Assembly: GCF_030272615.1 (NCBI RefSeq)
Contig: NC_081406.1
Location: 187,658,391 to 187,722,390, forward strand
Direction of reading: 5' to 3'
Length of the DNA stretch: 64,000 bases
Origin: Cryptomeria japonica
Taxonomy: Eukaryota; Streptophyta; Pinopsida; Cupressales; Cupressaceae
The notes beneath the pieces are model-generated. The model was not told where the DNA came from. It worked only from the letters and a program-made list of their open reading frames with translations, and did no database searches. A program made the translations under genes and the position numbers. Shown one piece after another: positions 31,335 through 43,159 of the stretch (within the stretch, counting starts at the first letter, position 1; every line of letters starts with the position of its first letter).

Positions 31335-34300
31335 TGCAACAAGGGGTCAACATCAATGAAGTTTCAAATCAGAATGAAGCAGAAGACAACTCCAATGAAT
31401 TCCTCTTCATTTCAGCCCTGTCAAACAATGTTCCCACAGATAGTGATACCTGGCTGATTGACAGTGAAGCTTCTAGACACATCACAGGCTATCGGGAGCA
31501 TCTTTCAGATTTGGTTGAGAGGGAGTCTAATCTCCAAGTCATCATTGAAGATGATGCGCGCTATTTTGTGAGAGGGTTTGGTGCTACTTCCCTCAACCTT
31601 GATTCAGGAATCTCTCTTCATCTCAGCGATGTCCTGTTCGTGCCAGGAATCAGAAGGAACCTTATCTCCATCTCCGCCTTGGAGGATAAAGGTTATCAAG
31701 TGGTGTTCTCAGAAGGAAGAGTCCTCACATGGCCAAAGAAATCCAACATCAAATCTGCTTGTGTGATTGGGAAGCAGTATGAGAGCTTGTACAAGCTTTC
31801 CACTCGTCCAGTCCAAGCTCTCCTTCATGACTCCTCCAGTTCAAGCGAGCTGTGGCATAGAAGACTTGGACATCTTCACTTCCGGGCTCTTCCAAGTTTA
31901 GAGAAGATGGTCAAAGGTATGCCTAAACTCATCCATGTTCATAATGATACTTGTAAAGGTTGTGCTATGGGTAAAAACACTAAGAGTCCATTTCATAGTA
32001 GTGAGAGTAGGTCAAAAGAAATATTAACTCTTGTGCATTCTGATTTATGCGGACCTATGTCAGTAGCATCTCCTAGTGGATTCTTGTATTATGTAGCCTT
32101 CATAGATGACTACTCTAGGAAGACTTGGATTTATTTCTTAAAGTCTAAAGAGCTTGATGAAGTCCTAGGAAGATTCAAAGAGTTCAAGGCCTTAGTAGAA
32201 AACTTATTTGGGAAAAGAATTAAAGTGTTAAGGTCTGACAATGGAGGTGAATACACCTCGGGTAGCTTTCATGATTTTTGTATTGAGGCGGGGATCAAGA
32301 GGGAATTATGTGTTCCCCACAACCCTTAGCAAAACGGGGTTGCAGAAAGACAGAACAGATCTATAGTTGAAGCTGCAAAAGATATGATTCTTGATCAGGA
32401 TCTTCAGACTTTTCTATGGGCAGAAGCTTCTAGAACAGCTGTATACATTCAAAACAGATGCCCTCATCGGATATTGCAGAATATGACTCCAGAAGAAGCC
32501 TTTTTAGGGATCAAGCCTGATATCAGTCACTTGAGGACCTTTGGATGTCCAATATATGTACATGTGCCTAAAGACAAGAGGACCAAGTTGGAACCTTCTG
32601 GCCAGAGAGGAATATTTGTGGGCTACAGCGAATCTTCCAAGGCCTACAAAATCTACATTCCAAGCCAAAGGTACATTGAGGTCAGCAGAGATGTTACATT
32701 TGAGGAAGACGTTGCATTCAAGAAATCCAAGGGTTCATGTGTGGAAGATGAAGCTCATCCTCAAGACATGAATACTGATCATGATCCTGAGATTCGGAGG
32801 GAGCCTTCAGATCCTGAGATCCAGAGGGAGCCTTCAGAACTTGGGATGCACAATGATCCAGTTGAGCCTATGGATCCTGCTAATGGGCCTAGAGATATTG
32901 TTATAACTCGGAAGAGACCTCTTTAGGCAAGGAACACTATGCAGGAGGCAGAACAGTTCGCGACTCCTAGAGGTACATTCTGAGAAACTAAGAGACCTCA
33001 GAAATTCTCTTGTTATGTTGCTTCGATGTGTAATCTCATTGAGACTAAGCCTACCAGTGTTGAGGAAGCCGCAAATCAGCAAGTATGGAAAGATGCCATG
33101 GACGAAAAATATCAATCCATCCTTAGGAATGATGTTTGGGATATTGTGTCGAGACCTAAGGGCAAGTCAATTGTATCTTCCAAGTGGCTATTCAAGATCA
33201 AGCAAGCAGTTGATGGTAGCATTGAGAAATACAAGGCTAGATTCGTGGCTCGTGGTTTCTCTCAGAAAGAAGGGATAGATTATGAAGAAACTTTCGCTCC
33301 GGTTGCTCGATATACTTCCATCAGGACCATTATTGCGATTGCAGCAACTAAGGGATGGAAGCTACATCAGATGGATGTGAAGACAACCTTTCTCAATGGT
33401 GTGATTGAGGAAGAGGTCTACATTGAGCAATCTGAGGGTTTCGTGATTCATGGGAAGGAGTCTCACGTATGCAAGCTGAAGAAAGCTTTATATGGCCTTA
33501 AGCAAGCTCCTTGTTCATGGTATGAGAGGATTGATAGATAATTAACAGGCTTGGGCTTCTGCAAGAATGATGCTGATCCGAACCTCTACTTCAAGGTATT
33601 TAATGGTGAAATGTTGATCCTGGTATTTTATGTCACAGGGGAAGATCATCTCATTCACAGGTGCAAGAAGGAGTTGACTTCAAAATTTGAGATGAAGGAC
33701 TTAGGGCTCATGCACTTCTTTCTAGGGTTAGAAGTATGGCAGAGGCCTAATGAGATCATCCTAAGTCAAGGCAAATACACCATTGACATCTTGAAGAGGT
33801 TTGGATTGTTAGACTGCAAGTCCATGCCTACTCTGATGGAAACTAACTTGAAGAAATTGAGGGAAGTTGCAGCTAGTTCAGATCTTGTGGATCCTACCAT
33901 GTACAAGCAGTTGATTGGATCCTTGATGTATCTAGTTAACACTAGACCAGATATTTGCTATACAATGAGTGCACTTAGCTAGTTCATGAGTGAACCAAGA
34001 CAGATACATCTAGTTGCAGCCAAGCATATCTTGAGGTACTTGCGTCGCACAGTTGTCTATGGACTGAAGTACTCCTCCAACATTGCTCTAAACTTGGAGG
34101 GTTACTCGGATTCTAATTGGGCAGGAAGTGTCACTAATCGCAAGAGCACTTTTGGAGTTTTCTTCAGCTTGGGATCCGCCATGATTTACTAGTGTAGCAC
34201 GAAACAGTCTTCAGTGGCATTGAGTACTGCAGAAGCAGAATACATTGCATCTTGTGTGGCATCTCGCGAAGCAGTGTGGCTTTGGAAGCTCATTGCAGGA

Positions 34301-34592
34301 TTGTTCGGTCAATCGTTGGAGCCTACTATCATTCATTGCGATAACCAAAATTGTGTGAAGCTTTTAATTAATCCAGTATTCCATGACAGATCAAAACATG
34401 TTGAGATTCAGTACCACTACATCGGGGATATGGTACAGGTGAATGCTGTTCAACTAAGACATCTACACTGAGGAGCAAACGATCGACATTCTCACCAAGC
34501 CCCTTGCCAAAGTGAAGTTTGTGCATTTTTGGGACAAGCTTGGAGTCGTGGAGAATGAAGCCCTTGCTGAGAGGGAGTCTCAGCATCAATGA
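31097..34592 (+). pseudogene. copia gag C-terminus and pol, multiply broken
   Basis: One frame carries the CCHC knuckle (CFRCDKFGHYARDC), protease, integrase, RT and RNase H. Lesions: protease motif is DSEA, not DSGA (31460-31471); stops at 32327 (TAG, just before QNGVAER of integrase), 32924 (TAG), 32981 (TGA), 33539 (TAA), 33980 (TAG), 34190 (TAG); the RT YVDD box is gone, with YV followed directly by TGED (33629-33640), an in-frame loss including both catalytic Asp; and the RNase H tail shifts frame near 34450-34470 before the terminal segment ending at 34592. Integrase retains its zinc finger (LWHRRLGHLH, CKGCAMGK) and D, D, E residues. The copy cannot move on its own. Confidence 0.9.
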
Positions 34593-34610
34593 TACATTGA
34601 GATGTATCTT

Positions 34611-34945
34611 CCACCCTCTACAAGTAGGCATGGTGGAACCACCCTCTGTGAGTAGGCATGGTGGTAATGCACTCTTCTCTGGGAGAAGTTTGAGGTGAAA
34701 GCCCTCTTCCACCCTCTGTGAGTAGGCATGGTGGATCCACCCTCTGCAAGTAGCCATGGTGGATGTCATGGAAGAAATTCCATGATTTACTTGTGTTTTC
34801 CACCGTCTGCGAGTAGGTATGGTGGACCCACCCTCTGCGAGTAGGCATGGTGGATGATTTAGCACTTGTGCTTGTTCACCCTCTAGGAGTAGCTATGGTG
34901 AACATCATCCATGGGAGTAGCCATGGTGGTTGTATTCATTTGCAT
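34611..34945 (+). repeat. hairpin array between pol and the polypurine tract
   Basis: About eight copies of a 26-base unit with arms CCACC and GGTGG around CTCTGCGAGTAGGCAT-like loops: starts at 34611, 34639, 34709, 34737, 34800, 34828, a variant at 34876, and a partial near 34908. In the 34876 copy the outer pair is T-A instead of C-G (TCACC/GGTGA), a compensatory change. Short frames on the minus strand here are by-products of the repeat. Confidence 0.9.
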
Positions 34946-35000
34946 TTTCTCATGGGAGCAGCTATGTATCTCGGATCTTGAGAAGGTCTCCTCCCTAGCT

Positions 35001-35009
35001 AAGAGGGAG
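35001..35009 (+). other. polypurine tract of the older copia
   Basis: AAGAGGGAG immediately before the 3' LTR start TGTAGATG. Confidence 0.85.
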
Positions 35010-35791
35010 TGTAGATGTATGTAGCTAGGTCGGAGCCCTTCTAGGACCGACCTAGCACACCTAGCAAGTTTGGATTAGTCATGTCCTATCTTGCTTGTAT
35101 AACGTGTGGGGCTATTTCGGTTTGGCGCCAACCTTAAGTTTTGCATTGTAATTAATTTGCCTAAATTGTAAAGCCGACCTAAGGTAAATTGGAAGGCTAG
35201 AGTCTCATATATATGTAATGTCAACTTCATTGTAATCATAGACATATTCAGCAATTACATCCCTATTCGGTATCCTTCAGCGAATTACCTTTGTGATCAG
35301 CGAATCATATACAAAAGACAGCGAACATCATTGGAAGCACAGCGAATATTATTGGAAGCACAGCGAACACCATTTGAAGGACAGTGAACCATCATTGAGG
35401 GCAGCGAACTTCACCCTAGGTGCAGCAACTGTTCTTTCTGACAGTAGTCATCATTTGAAGGTCAGCGAACTATCCTTGAGGGCTGCAAACATCATCCTAA
35501 GATCAGCGAACTTCATCTTTGTGGCAGCAATATCTGTATTGCAGATAAGTTCATCATTGCAGTTTGCCCTATGTTGAAGATATTACTGTGCATAGTCTAC
35601 CAATTGCTTCAAGTGTTGAAGCTCATTGTAAAGATACATTTGGTTATTGCTTAATAAAGATCTGAGATTAGTTGCTGGGTTTTTCACCTCCAAGAGGGAG
35701 GTTTTCCCAGGGTATATTGGTGTTTATTGTGCACATTGATTTGGTTCTGTTATTTCTGATTATTTTGCTATAGTCTGATACAAAACTAACA
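35010..35791 (+). repeat. 3' LTR of the older copia
   Basis: 782 bases ending ...AAACTAACA, followed by GTTTG. Confidence 0.93.
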
Positions 35792-35796
35792 GTTTG

Positions 35797-36889
35797 GGGT
35801 TTGGGTGGGGCCCATAGGCCATTAGGATTTGGGCTTGGGTACGAATTTCAAAAAAAAAAGTTAAAAAATGCACTTTTTTCATTGCCTAGACACAAGAGAC
35901 ACTTGGATGTCCCTGAAGCATTTAATGGACTCTAGGGAGTTCCCCAAATGTCTAAGGGACATCCCGATATCCCAGAAATGTTCTTGAAACAGCAAATTGT
36001 GGGACAGCAAGGGTATGTCCCCTCCAAGTCTTCACATCCCAGAGATGTCCCCATCCCAAAGACGTGGGGATTTTGGGGGGGACATGGTTCACTGGTTTGG
36101 TGGCCAAGCTTGTTATTGGATTTGGTTATTGTGGTGTATTTTTGCAGTCATGTACAGCATATAATGTTATTGTTGTAGTTGCAACCAAGCCACATTATTA
36201 TAATGGATGTTGTAGCTGTGCTTTGCAGCCAATCTAGTTATGTGAATTAGTATTGTGCTTGAAAGGCTATGTTTAAAATTTGAACTAAATTGGCGAGTTT
36301 GTTTGACCATTTTTTAGTGTTAATTTAACTGTCAGAGATGTTCCGCCAAAGTTAGTAATCTTGGAGATGGTAGAACCTTGCAGCCATCCTAAGCAAATGT
36401 GATTGCGTCATACTCTTGCAGTTATGCTTATATTGAAAGAGTGACTGTTATTTCATGGCCTTGCTATAATAATGGATTTTATTGCTCTTGTTATGGTTGA
36501 AATGTTGTTGTTAAAGACCAAATGGTTGTTGCTCTTGTTGCTGATTTTGTTATGTGACATTGACAGACTTGTTGAATGGGGTTGTAAATGAACCCTAGAC
36601 CATTATAATTCCATTTAAGGCAAGATATTTAGTTGTTACTACCATTGTATGCTTTAAGTCTGGGAATGTTGATTACTAAGCCATTAGTGGACAGTATGAT
36701 AACCAGCACGTATGAAAGATGCCTAAATGCCAAGATTATTAGCATTCTGAAGCTATAACTTGGGTTCAGGCTAAGTGGCATTAATTGATTGCTTCAAACT
36801 TGAAGTATTGACTTCATAGTCTTTGAACTAGAAACCCAGAATGACATTTTGATTTGTGCATTAGCCTAGTTCTTATGATTTGGTCCTTT
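35797..36889. other. non-coding flank with degenerate repeats
   Basis: Begins with the rest of the split tandem repeat (to about 35930), then words such as TTGCAGTCAT, TTGCAGCCA and TTATAATGGAT recur to about 36500, as at 22700-23030. No gene seen. Confidence 0.5.
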
Positions 36890-36894
36890 ATAAT

Positions 36895-37116
36895 TGAAAT
36901 GATAATTCGATGTTGTTTACAAAGGAGATGAAAACTCCTTAAATAGAGATTACAAGAGGACCATTCCATAATGAAAACAATCGAGAATAGAAATACAAAA
37001 GACAAAAAGGGAACTTCTTAAAACTAACTAAATACGAAAGACATAAAAGGAAGTTTCTAATACTAACTAAATGACTAAGATGAGCATTATATCAATATTA
37101 CAATATTAATTTAATA
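36895..37116 (-). repeat. 3' LTR of the TRIM-like element
   Basis: 222 bases; contains GAAAACTCCTTAAATAGAG shared with the other copy. Confidence 0.88.
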
Positions 37117-37946
37117 CCCTCCCTTAATGGTCATCCAACTAACTACCCTACAGAAGACATAATTTGTAGGTCTTTTGGTTACGAATGCAAAAAGGCTGCC
37201 CCCTTCTCCTCAAAACACTCTGCGACATGAGCCTATTGCTAAGACCCTCCCTGGTTCTACAGAACTTCTGGATATGACCAAGTTTACCATAATCCTTCTA
37301 CCACAATCCTTCCAACCTGATGTTGGGTAACAAAGCTATCCTTCCTATTATCTAGAGACACTGAAATCAACTTTTCAAGAAACTTCAAAAAATCAACAAA
37401 AAATTGAAACCACGATTTTGTGGAAAAATCGACAAACCCTCCACCATGATCTTTTTTGGAAAAAATAAAAAAACCCACCACATCGATTTTTTAAGGAAAA
37501 AACCGACAACTATGATTTTTTATGGAAAAAAATCAGAAAACCCAAAAAACAGCAACACCCTTCATGATTTTTTGTGGAAAAAATCAAAAAACCGAAGAAA
37601 AAGCAACAACCTTCATGATTTTTTGTGGAAAAAATCTGAAAATAGCAACACCCTTCGTGATTTTTTGCAGATCATGCAAAAAACAAACAAAGAAACCACA
37701 ATTTTTAAAGAGAAAATCGTGCAAAACCCTCCATGATTTTTTGTGGAGAAAAATCTGAAAACCCATCCATGATTTTTGAGGAGAAAATTGTACAAGACCC
37801 CTAGTCTATTCAAAATATTTACTCGCGGCCATCACGAAGAGTAAATAGAAATAAAACTCCTTGATTTTTTGTGGAAAAAAAACAGAAAACCCACAAAGTT
37901 CTTTACTAAAAAAATTTGCCAAAAAAGAACATAAGCTCTGATACCA
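37117..37946 (-). repeat. TRIM interior: hairpin array
   Basis: About ten copies of ATGATTTTTT-GTGG-AAAAAATC or variants, each a near-perfect 7-8 base stem with a 4-base loop: near 37411, 37447, 37483, 37511, 37564, 37614, 37655, 37731, 37769 and 37860. Open frames here (Phe/Lys-rich, repeating HDFLWKK) are products of the repeat and are not taken as genes. Confidence 0.85.
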
Positions 37947-38169
37947 TGAAATGATAATTTGACGTTGTTTATAAAGGAGATGAAAACTCCTTAAATAGAG
38001 ATTACAAGAGGACCTTTCCATGATGAAAACGATTGAGAATAGAAATACGAAAGACAGAAAGGAAACTTCCTAAAATTAACTAAAGACGAAAGACATACAA
38101 GAAAGTTTCTAAATACTAACTAAATGACTAAGATGACCATTATATCAATAATACAATATTATTTTAATA
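37947..38169 (-). repeat. 5' LTR of the TRIM-like element
   Basis: 223 bases; about 10 percent different from the other copy by eye. Confidence 0.88.
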
Positions 38170-38174
38170 ATAAT

Positions 38175-41140
38175 AATGGAGTAGATTTAGAACCACAAAT
38201 GTGATTCTAGTTTCTTATAATAGTCAACTTTGCATACATGGAAAAATGACAAGTCTTTTGACAAGTAATAAGGTTATGGAGGACCGATCTTATTTCAATT
38301 ATGAATATTATAATAAGACTAAATCTAAGATATAGTTTTGAGGTAGATTGCTTTGTGTTAACAGGATTTATGGCCATTATTAGGTGAGGCAGTGATACTA
38401 GCAGAACTGCAATCAGCATTATACTTCCACATAGCATTCTCATGTGCAATAGAGACCATAGCAGTACAGCACAAGGGAATAAAGCATTCAACAAAGACAC
38501 AGAGGGGGTTGCATGGTACTGCATGCAACATAGAGGTCTATTTTGGACCTAGAATGACTTGTAAAGCATTTAAATAGCCCTAAATCACCCCTTATATGCC
38601 TAAATAAGCCATAAAAAGTGAGAATGCCATTAAAAAATGAGAGACTCACATGGGAAGAAGATAATTAAGAGTTATTATGGAGAGCTCCTATGGAAAGAAA
38701 CTATGAAAAGGCATAAAAGAGCTGTATAAGGAAGAGAAAAATGTGAGTTAAGAAACGGTGGGCTAAAAGAGCAATATCTAAGCATGAGGCATATAAATAG
38801 AATAAAGTACATGGAAGAAGATTGATAGCTATATATATCAATAAAAGAATATAATATTGCAAAGAGAATATGTGCCTTATGTAAATCTATGAAATGATGT
38901 AATCATTATAGAATTATATTATACACACATGCACAAAAAAACCATAAATTTTCTCCAGTGATTGCATTAAGCCAAGATTTTGTCAATTATTAACAAGATC
39001 TAATCAGCCCATTGACCTGATTCTCTTGTCAACATTTGGCGGTGCAGCCCCAGGATTGGTTTCTACTGTTCAGGAGAGAGAGAAACAGAAAAGTTTCTAG
39101 GTCCTCGCCCCCTTGGGGGCTAGGCATCAAGGATCTGGCATAGAGGAGGGATGTAAATCTGAAAAGAAATGACTGCTGAAACAAATCAGGTGAGATGCAT
39201 GGTGAGTAATAAGAGATATCGAAAGAATAAAGTAGAGGACACAATCAGAAATCGAGAAATAAAATTAGAGGAAGAAAGAAATGAGAGACAATAATGTAAT
39301 TAGCAGAAATGTCGAAATATCACCATTTAACAGAATCACTGAGGCCATGGTACAGTGACATGTAGAAGTAGAAATAAAAAATAGTTGAAAAAGATAATGT
39401 GTCCAAGAGGATAAGGGTGGTTGGGCAAAGGGAAGGGTAGCCAATACCAGACATTTGACGATGACGAGAAGTACAAAGTAGAGAAAAGGCAAGGTCCCTG
39501 GAATCAATAGATCAAGAGGAAACTATAGAGAAACTCTAAAGAGAGGCAACACCTTATATACTGAGACATGAATTCATGAGATTGATGGTAGGAAGAGAAA
39601 GAAAATTTCAGAAGATGAAGACAATGTAAGGAAAGTTATAAGTTAGGAGAGGAAGATGGTGTATAAGAAGGTAACTACTAAGACACTAAAAGACAAATAA
39701 TTTAGTAAAGTAATACCAAAGAATGTGATGTCCCGCATTAAAAGACCTGATGAGGAGATCATGCCCCTCAATCACACACCATCCCCCACAACCATTATGG
39801 AACATTAGAGGAGGAGATAAATATATTGATAAGGACTTAAGAAGATAATTTGTGAGGGAAAGAAGAAAAGGAAGAAACATGAACGAAATTTCCAAAAGTT
39901 GACACTGCAACCATTCATGCAGTACCACACCAAAAATTTATAGAAAGAATTAGGTAAACTATCAAAAATGCACACTACAAAATGGAAAAGGAAACCTTTC
40001 GTAAACTTAATGAAGCATAACCAATCAATACTACCCAGATATACTAGAAATGGGGATGTTGAGGATAACTTGGGGGAAATGAAGAAGATATTTAAACATG
40101 AGGAGTTGTTGAAGGAAACCCTAATTTATACGTTAACAATGAGTGTTGCACAGTGGTAGAACACCCATAAGTTGGCCAACCATAATGGAGGGCACTAGAG
40201 AGTTTCATAAAATGTAGATATGTCAAGCGGTGTGGACATTTTAGCAACATATTTGTTTATAAAGAATCTTCCAATCCAAAGAGACATATAGAAGAGAGCA
40301 GCAATTGACTAAATTGGAGTAACATGTAAATGACTAGAGGTCCAGTTCTTTTATTGGACTTTGGAATCATTTCCCCACTCTTGGTATTTGAATCAAGAAG
40401 AACAAGGAAAGACAAATAACTAGGAGAAGTTAAAAGAGGACTTTTGTACTACTTTCAACTTATGTGAGCCAAATAAAAGGACACAAAGTAATATAAAGGG
40501 ACTCATCCTTCATTGAATTCCCAAATGAAAATAAAAGGAGAATTGGAAGTAGCAGAATAGCAGCATGCAGAGGCATGGACAGAAAAGGGAAGAAATAAAA
40601 GAACCCAAACAAAGAATAGGAAGATTTAAGAATGTGAGGAAACAAATTGTTCAATACTTAAATGGTGAAAACTTCAAAAGGGAAGAGGAAGATTTAAGAA
40701 TGTGAGGAAACAAATTGTTCAATACTTAAATGGTGAAAACTTCACAAGGGAAGCCATATTAACAAGAGTTGGAACAAAAAGCAGAAAAGGAACAAAAGAG
40801 AGACACAAAAAGATGTGAAGGAAGAGAAACAAAGAAAAAGCATAGGAAATGTCAGTGGTATCACCCACAAGTAGCCACCACATACACAAAGAAACAATAA
40901 AGCCAAAATGAGTAGAAATGAAACCCATGACCAAAAAAGTGGAAGATGAAGAAGAAAAGGTTTCACTTAATAAATATATAAATCCTCAAAGAAGAAGACC
41001 ATACCAACTAAGGTCTATTGAGAAGTTGAAAGTTGAAAGTTGAAACTACTTGAAAGTTCTAGAACGTGATGTTACTTTTGAGAAGTTGAAAGGAATTACA
41101 ATTAAGTTTAATATCCATCAAATTAAGGCCAAATGACCTC
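38175..41140. other. non-coding, purine-rich + strand; possible LTR end near 39035
   Basis: No convincing gene. TTTGGCGGTGCAGCCCCAGG at 39038-39057, after a TCAACA, has the shape of a gypsy primer site (TGGCG...GCC), so 38356-39037 could be an LTR with AATAAA-like signals; the match is partial. From about 39080 to 41100 the + strand is strongly purine-rich. Minus-strand frames here are Phe/Leu/Ser-rich and reflect this composition. Confidence 0.4.
40618..40753. repeat. 68-bp tandem duplication
   Basis: 40618-40685 and 40686-40753 are adjacent near-identical copies (AGGAAGATTTAAGAATGTG ... GGTGAAAACTTC), with one difference seen. Confidence 0.9.
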
Positions 41141-41169
41141 ATGATAGAGTCTAACAATACGAGATTATG

Positions 41170-41800
41170 GTCCTGTCACTCATGGTTTCATAGCAATTCC
41201 TTTCTTTTTTTTCAGTTTTCTCCATTATTTTCCTCATCGTTTTTCATTTCTTCTTACCATTTTCTGTTCTTTGTTCACCTTCTCATCCTTTTGCTATCTT
41301 CTCTTTTACTCTCTTTCCTGAAAAATTTTAATCCTCCATTCATGTGGTAATCTCCTCCCTTAACTTTTGCGTACTTCTCTTATTTATTTATTATAATTTT
41401 CTTACTTGTTTCCCCTTCTTGCATCATGATCGCTCTTTCATCTTAATATTTATTGCTTCATTCCTTGCTTTTTTTTTTTTCTTTCTAATTTTCTTCTCTC
41501 TCTCATTGCACTCTTCACTTTTTATTTTCTTGCATCTTCTTATTAATTTATTTATTTTATTTTTCTTTTTTCCTTGCTTATTCATCTTTTACCAACTATC
41601 TTTCTCTCCCATTATTTAAGCTTCCTTTTTAATCCTTCTCTCTTATTAATAATTTCCTTGTTATCTATTATTTATTATTTTAATTTTCTAGTTATTTTCC
41701 TTGACCTTCTTAATAATTGGTGGGAGAATATTTAGGTTCTTTTTTCTTTTTCTTTTTCTTTTTTCTTTTTCTTTTTCTTGATTCCATCTCTTTTTCCATG
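41170..41800. repeat. pyrimidine-rich tract
   Basis: Over 600 bases of mostly C/T on +, including (CTTTTT)n at 41738-41787. It follows directly on the purine-rich 39.1-41.1 kb part, so the purine-rich strand switches near 41.15 kb. Frames within it are low complexity. Confidence 0.7.
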
Positions 41801-43010
41801 CATCCTCTTCACTTTCCTGCCATTGCAACCTATTTATGGAGTTACACTGTGATCCCTCATTTCACTCCTCATCCTAATGATGGATCATTAAGTGTGATCT
41901 GATATGTCATCGATGCAAAAATATTACACGATTAAATCCAAAATCTCTTATTGTTATCTTCATGGGCTGTGGAGAACTCATTCCTACAATGATTTAATCT
42001 GTCAATCGATCCCAAAAGAGCAAGAAGGATATTCGCCTTACAAATAAGACCAATATGGGAAAGAAAAATCATTTCACTTGTAAATGTAGATCAACACCAA
42101 AAGACAAAGAGACCTGGAAACTATGGAAAGACTTAGACTTTTAAAATATTACACGACTGCACCATGTTTATCATGCACCACCTCTGTCAGGAATAAGAAA
42201 GAATCAGATGAGAGTCACGTGATATATTCAAGAAAGTACATATTAAGCAACAGATGTACTGGTCAAACTACGTGAACGAGAGAACATTGCTCTGGGAACA
42301 GCCAGTATGATCAACTTGTTGTCAACCCTTTCAGAGCATTGCAGTAGACTCACAAAGCAAAGATTAGATTTTAACTAATAACCAATATGGCCACCTCGAA
42401 ACAACGTATGGGATAGACATCAACACTTCCAGAGTTAATGCAATAACTATTTGGTGTATTAGATCAACTTTATCTCAGCAAATCTTCATTGATACGATAA
42501 TTGCATTTATGAAGGAAGCACATGCATTTGGCAAAGTCAACAAGAGAAGATGCAGTGCATTGTGTGGTTGTGCGTGCTGCTATGTAGTGACATAGATGTG
42601 TTTGGAAGTCAAATCAGGTTTTATGATAATGGTGGTTGTAGTGAGTAAACGGGGAGATAAATTGAAAAATTGACATTGGCAGAACACATAGTTTGAGGCA
42701 TGTTTGACTTTTTTGGTCAGAAAATATTTATGTGTATATTTTTTAAAGTACATAGAGATTTATTTGGTAATATACAGATTTTGTTTTTTGATTTTTATAT
42801 TCTCTTAAAGTTGTATTTTAAGTGCATGATCGGTGGTACCTGACACTCCCATGGTTTATAGAAGAGAAGTTCACATCAGGGGAGATTCTCAAACTAAGTC
42901 CAGTTGCCAAATTGCTAAGTAGCAAACCTCCTAGAGGACAGAGGCACAAGAGGTTGGAGGACATTCAACATCTTCTCATCAGTCACTAGTGATGGGGTCG
43001 TAAAATTTTA
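41801..43010. other. non-coding, nothing recognised
   Basis: No gene, repeat or element boundary identified. The last 150 bases may already belong to the LTR element whose 3' end follows. Confidence 0.4.
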
Positions 43011-43159
43011 GTGACAAAACTATTTGTACCAAAATACTAAAGCTAAGATCAGTTCCTATGTAGTAGCGGTAACCATCTCATATCCTTTGTGTGGCAAAGA
43101 TCTACAATGATGGTTACATACATGATGACAAGGACTTAATACTCAAATTTTTTGTTTGT

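Larger units (their letters stand above)
29665..35791 (+). mobile_element. older, broken Ty1/copia retrotransposon
   Basis: LTRs 29665-30467 and 35010-35791, target duplication GTTTG (29660-29664 and 35792-35796), primer site TGGTATCAGATC abutting the left LTR, gag-pol with copia domain order and a polypurine tract AAGAGGGAG. About 30 LTR substitutions plus a 24-base indel were counted by eye (near 4 percent), so it is much older than the 12.7 kb copia. The coding region has stops, frameshifts and catalytic losses. Confidence 0.95.
36895..38169 (-). mobile_element. small non-autonomous LTR element (TRIM-like)
   Basis: Two direct repeats of about 222 bases (36895-37116 and 37947-38169) are flanked by ATAAT (36890-36894 and 38170-38174). 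Read on the minus strand, the primer site TGGTATCAGAGC lies directly inside the right repeat (37935-37946) and a purine tract TAAGGGAGGG directly inside the left one (37117-37126), giving full LTR-element logic in 1.3 kb. Nothing coding is inside. The outermost bases on the minus strand read TATTAAA rather than TG, probably a mutated terminus. Confidence 0.88.

Noticed and set aside
34368-34865. 165-codon minus-strand ORF with repeating PPCLLTEGGST
   Set aside because: Reading of the CCACC/GGTGG hairpin array, not a gene.
29665-35791. Programmed frameshift between gag and pol in the older copia
   Set aside because: Copia elements normally use one ORF, the young copia here does so, and this copy has many other lesions; a plain indel is simpler.
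37404-37813. ORFs on both strands in the TRIM interior (repeating HDFLWKK or similar)
   Set aside because: Generated by the hairpin repeat; no start context or conservation argument.
39038-39057. Gypsy primer binding site
   Set aside because: TTTGGCGGTGCAGCCCC matches the usual site only in part and no LTR pair was found; not listed as its own feature.
39029-40966. Several minus-strand Phe/Leu/Ser-rich ORFs that look like membrane proteins
   Set aside because: Hydrophobicity comes from T-rich antisense of the purine-rich strand; no motif and none longer than about 80 codons.
41141-41902. Phe/Leu/Ser-rich ORFs on + in the pyrimidine tract
   Set aside because: Composition artefact of the C/T-rich DNA.
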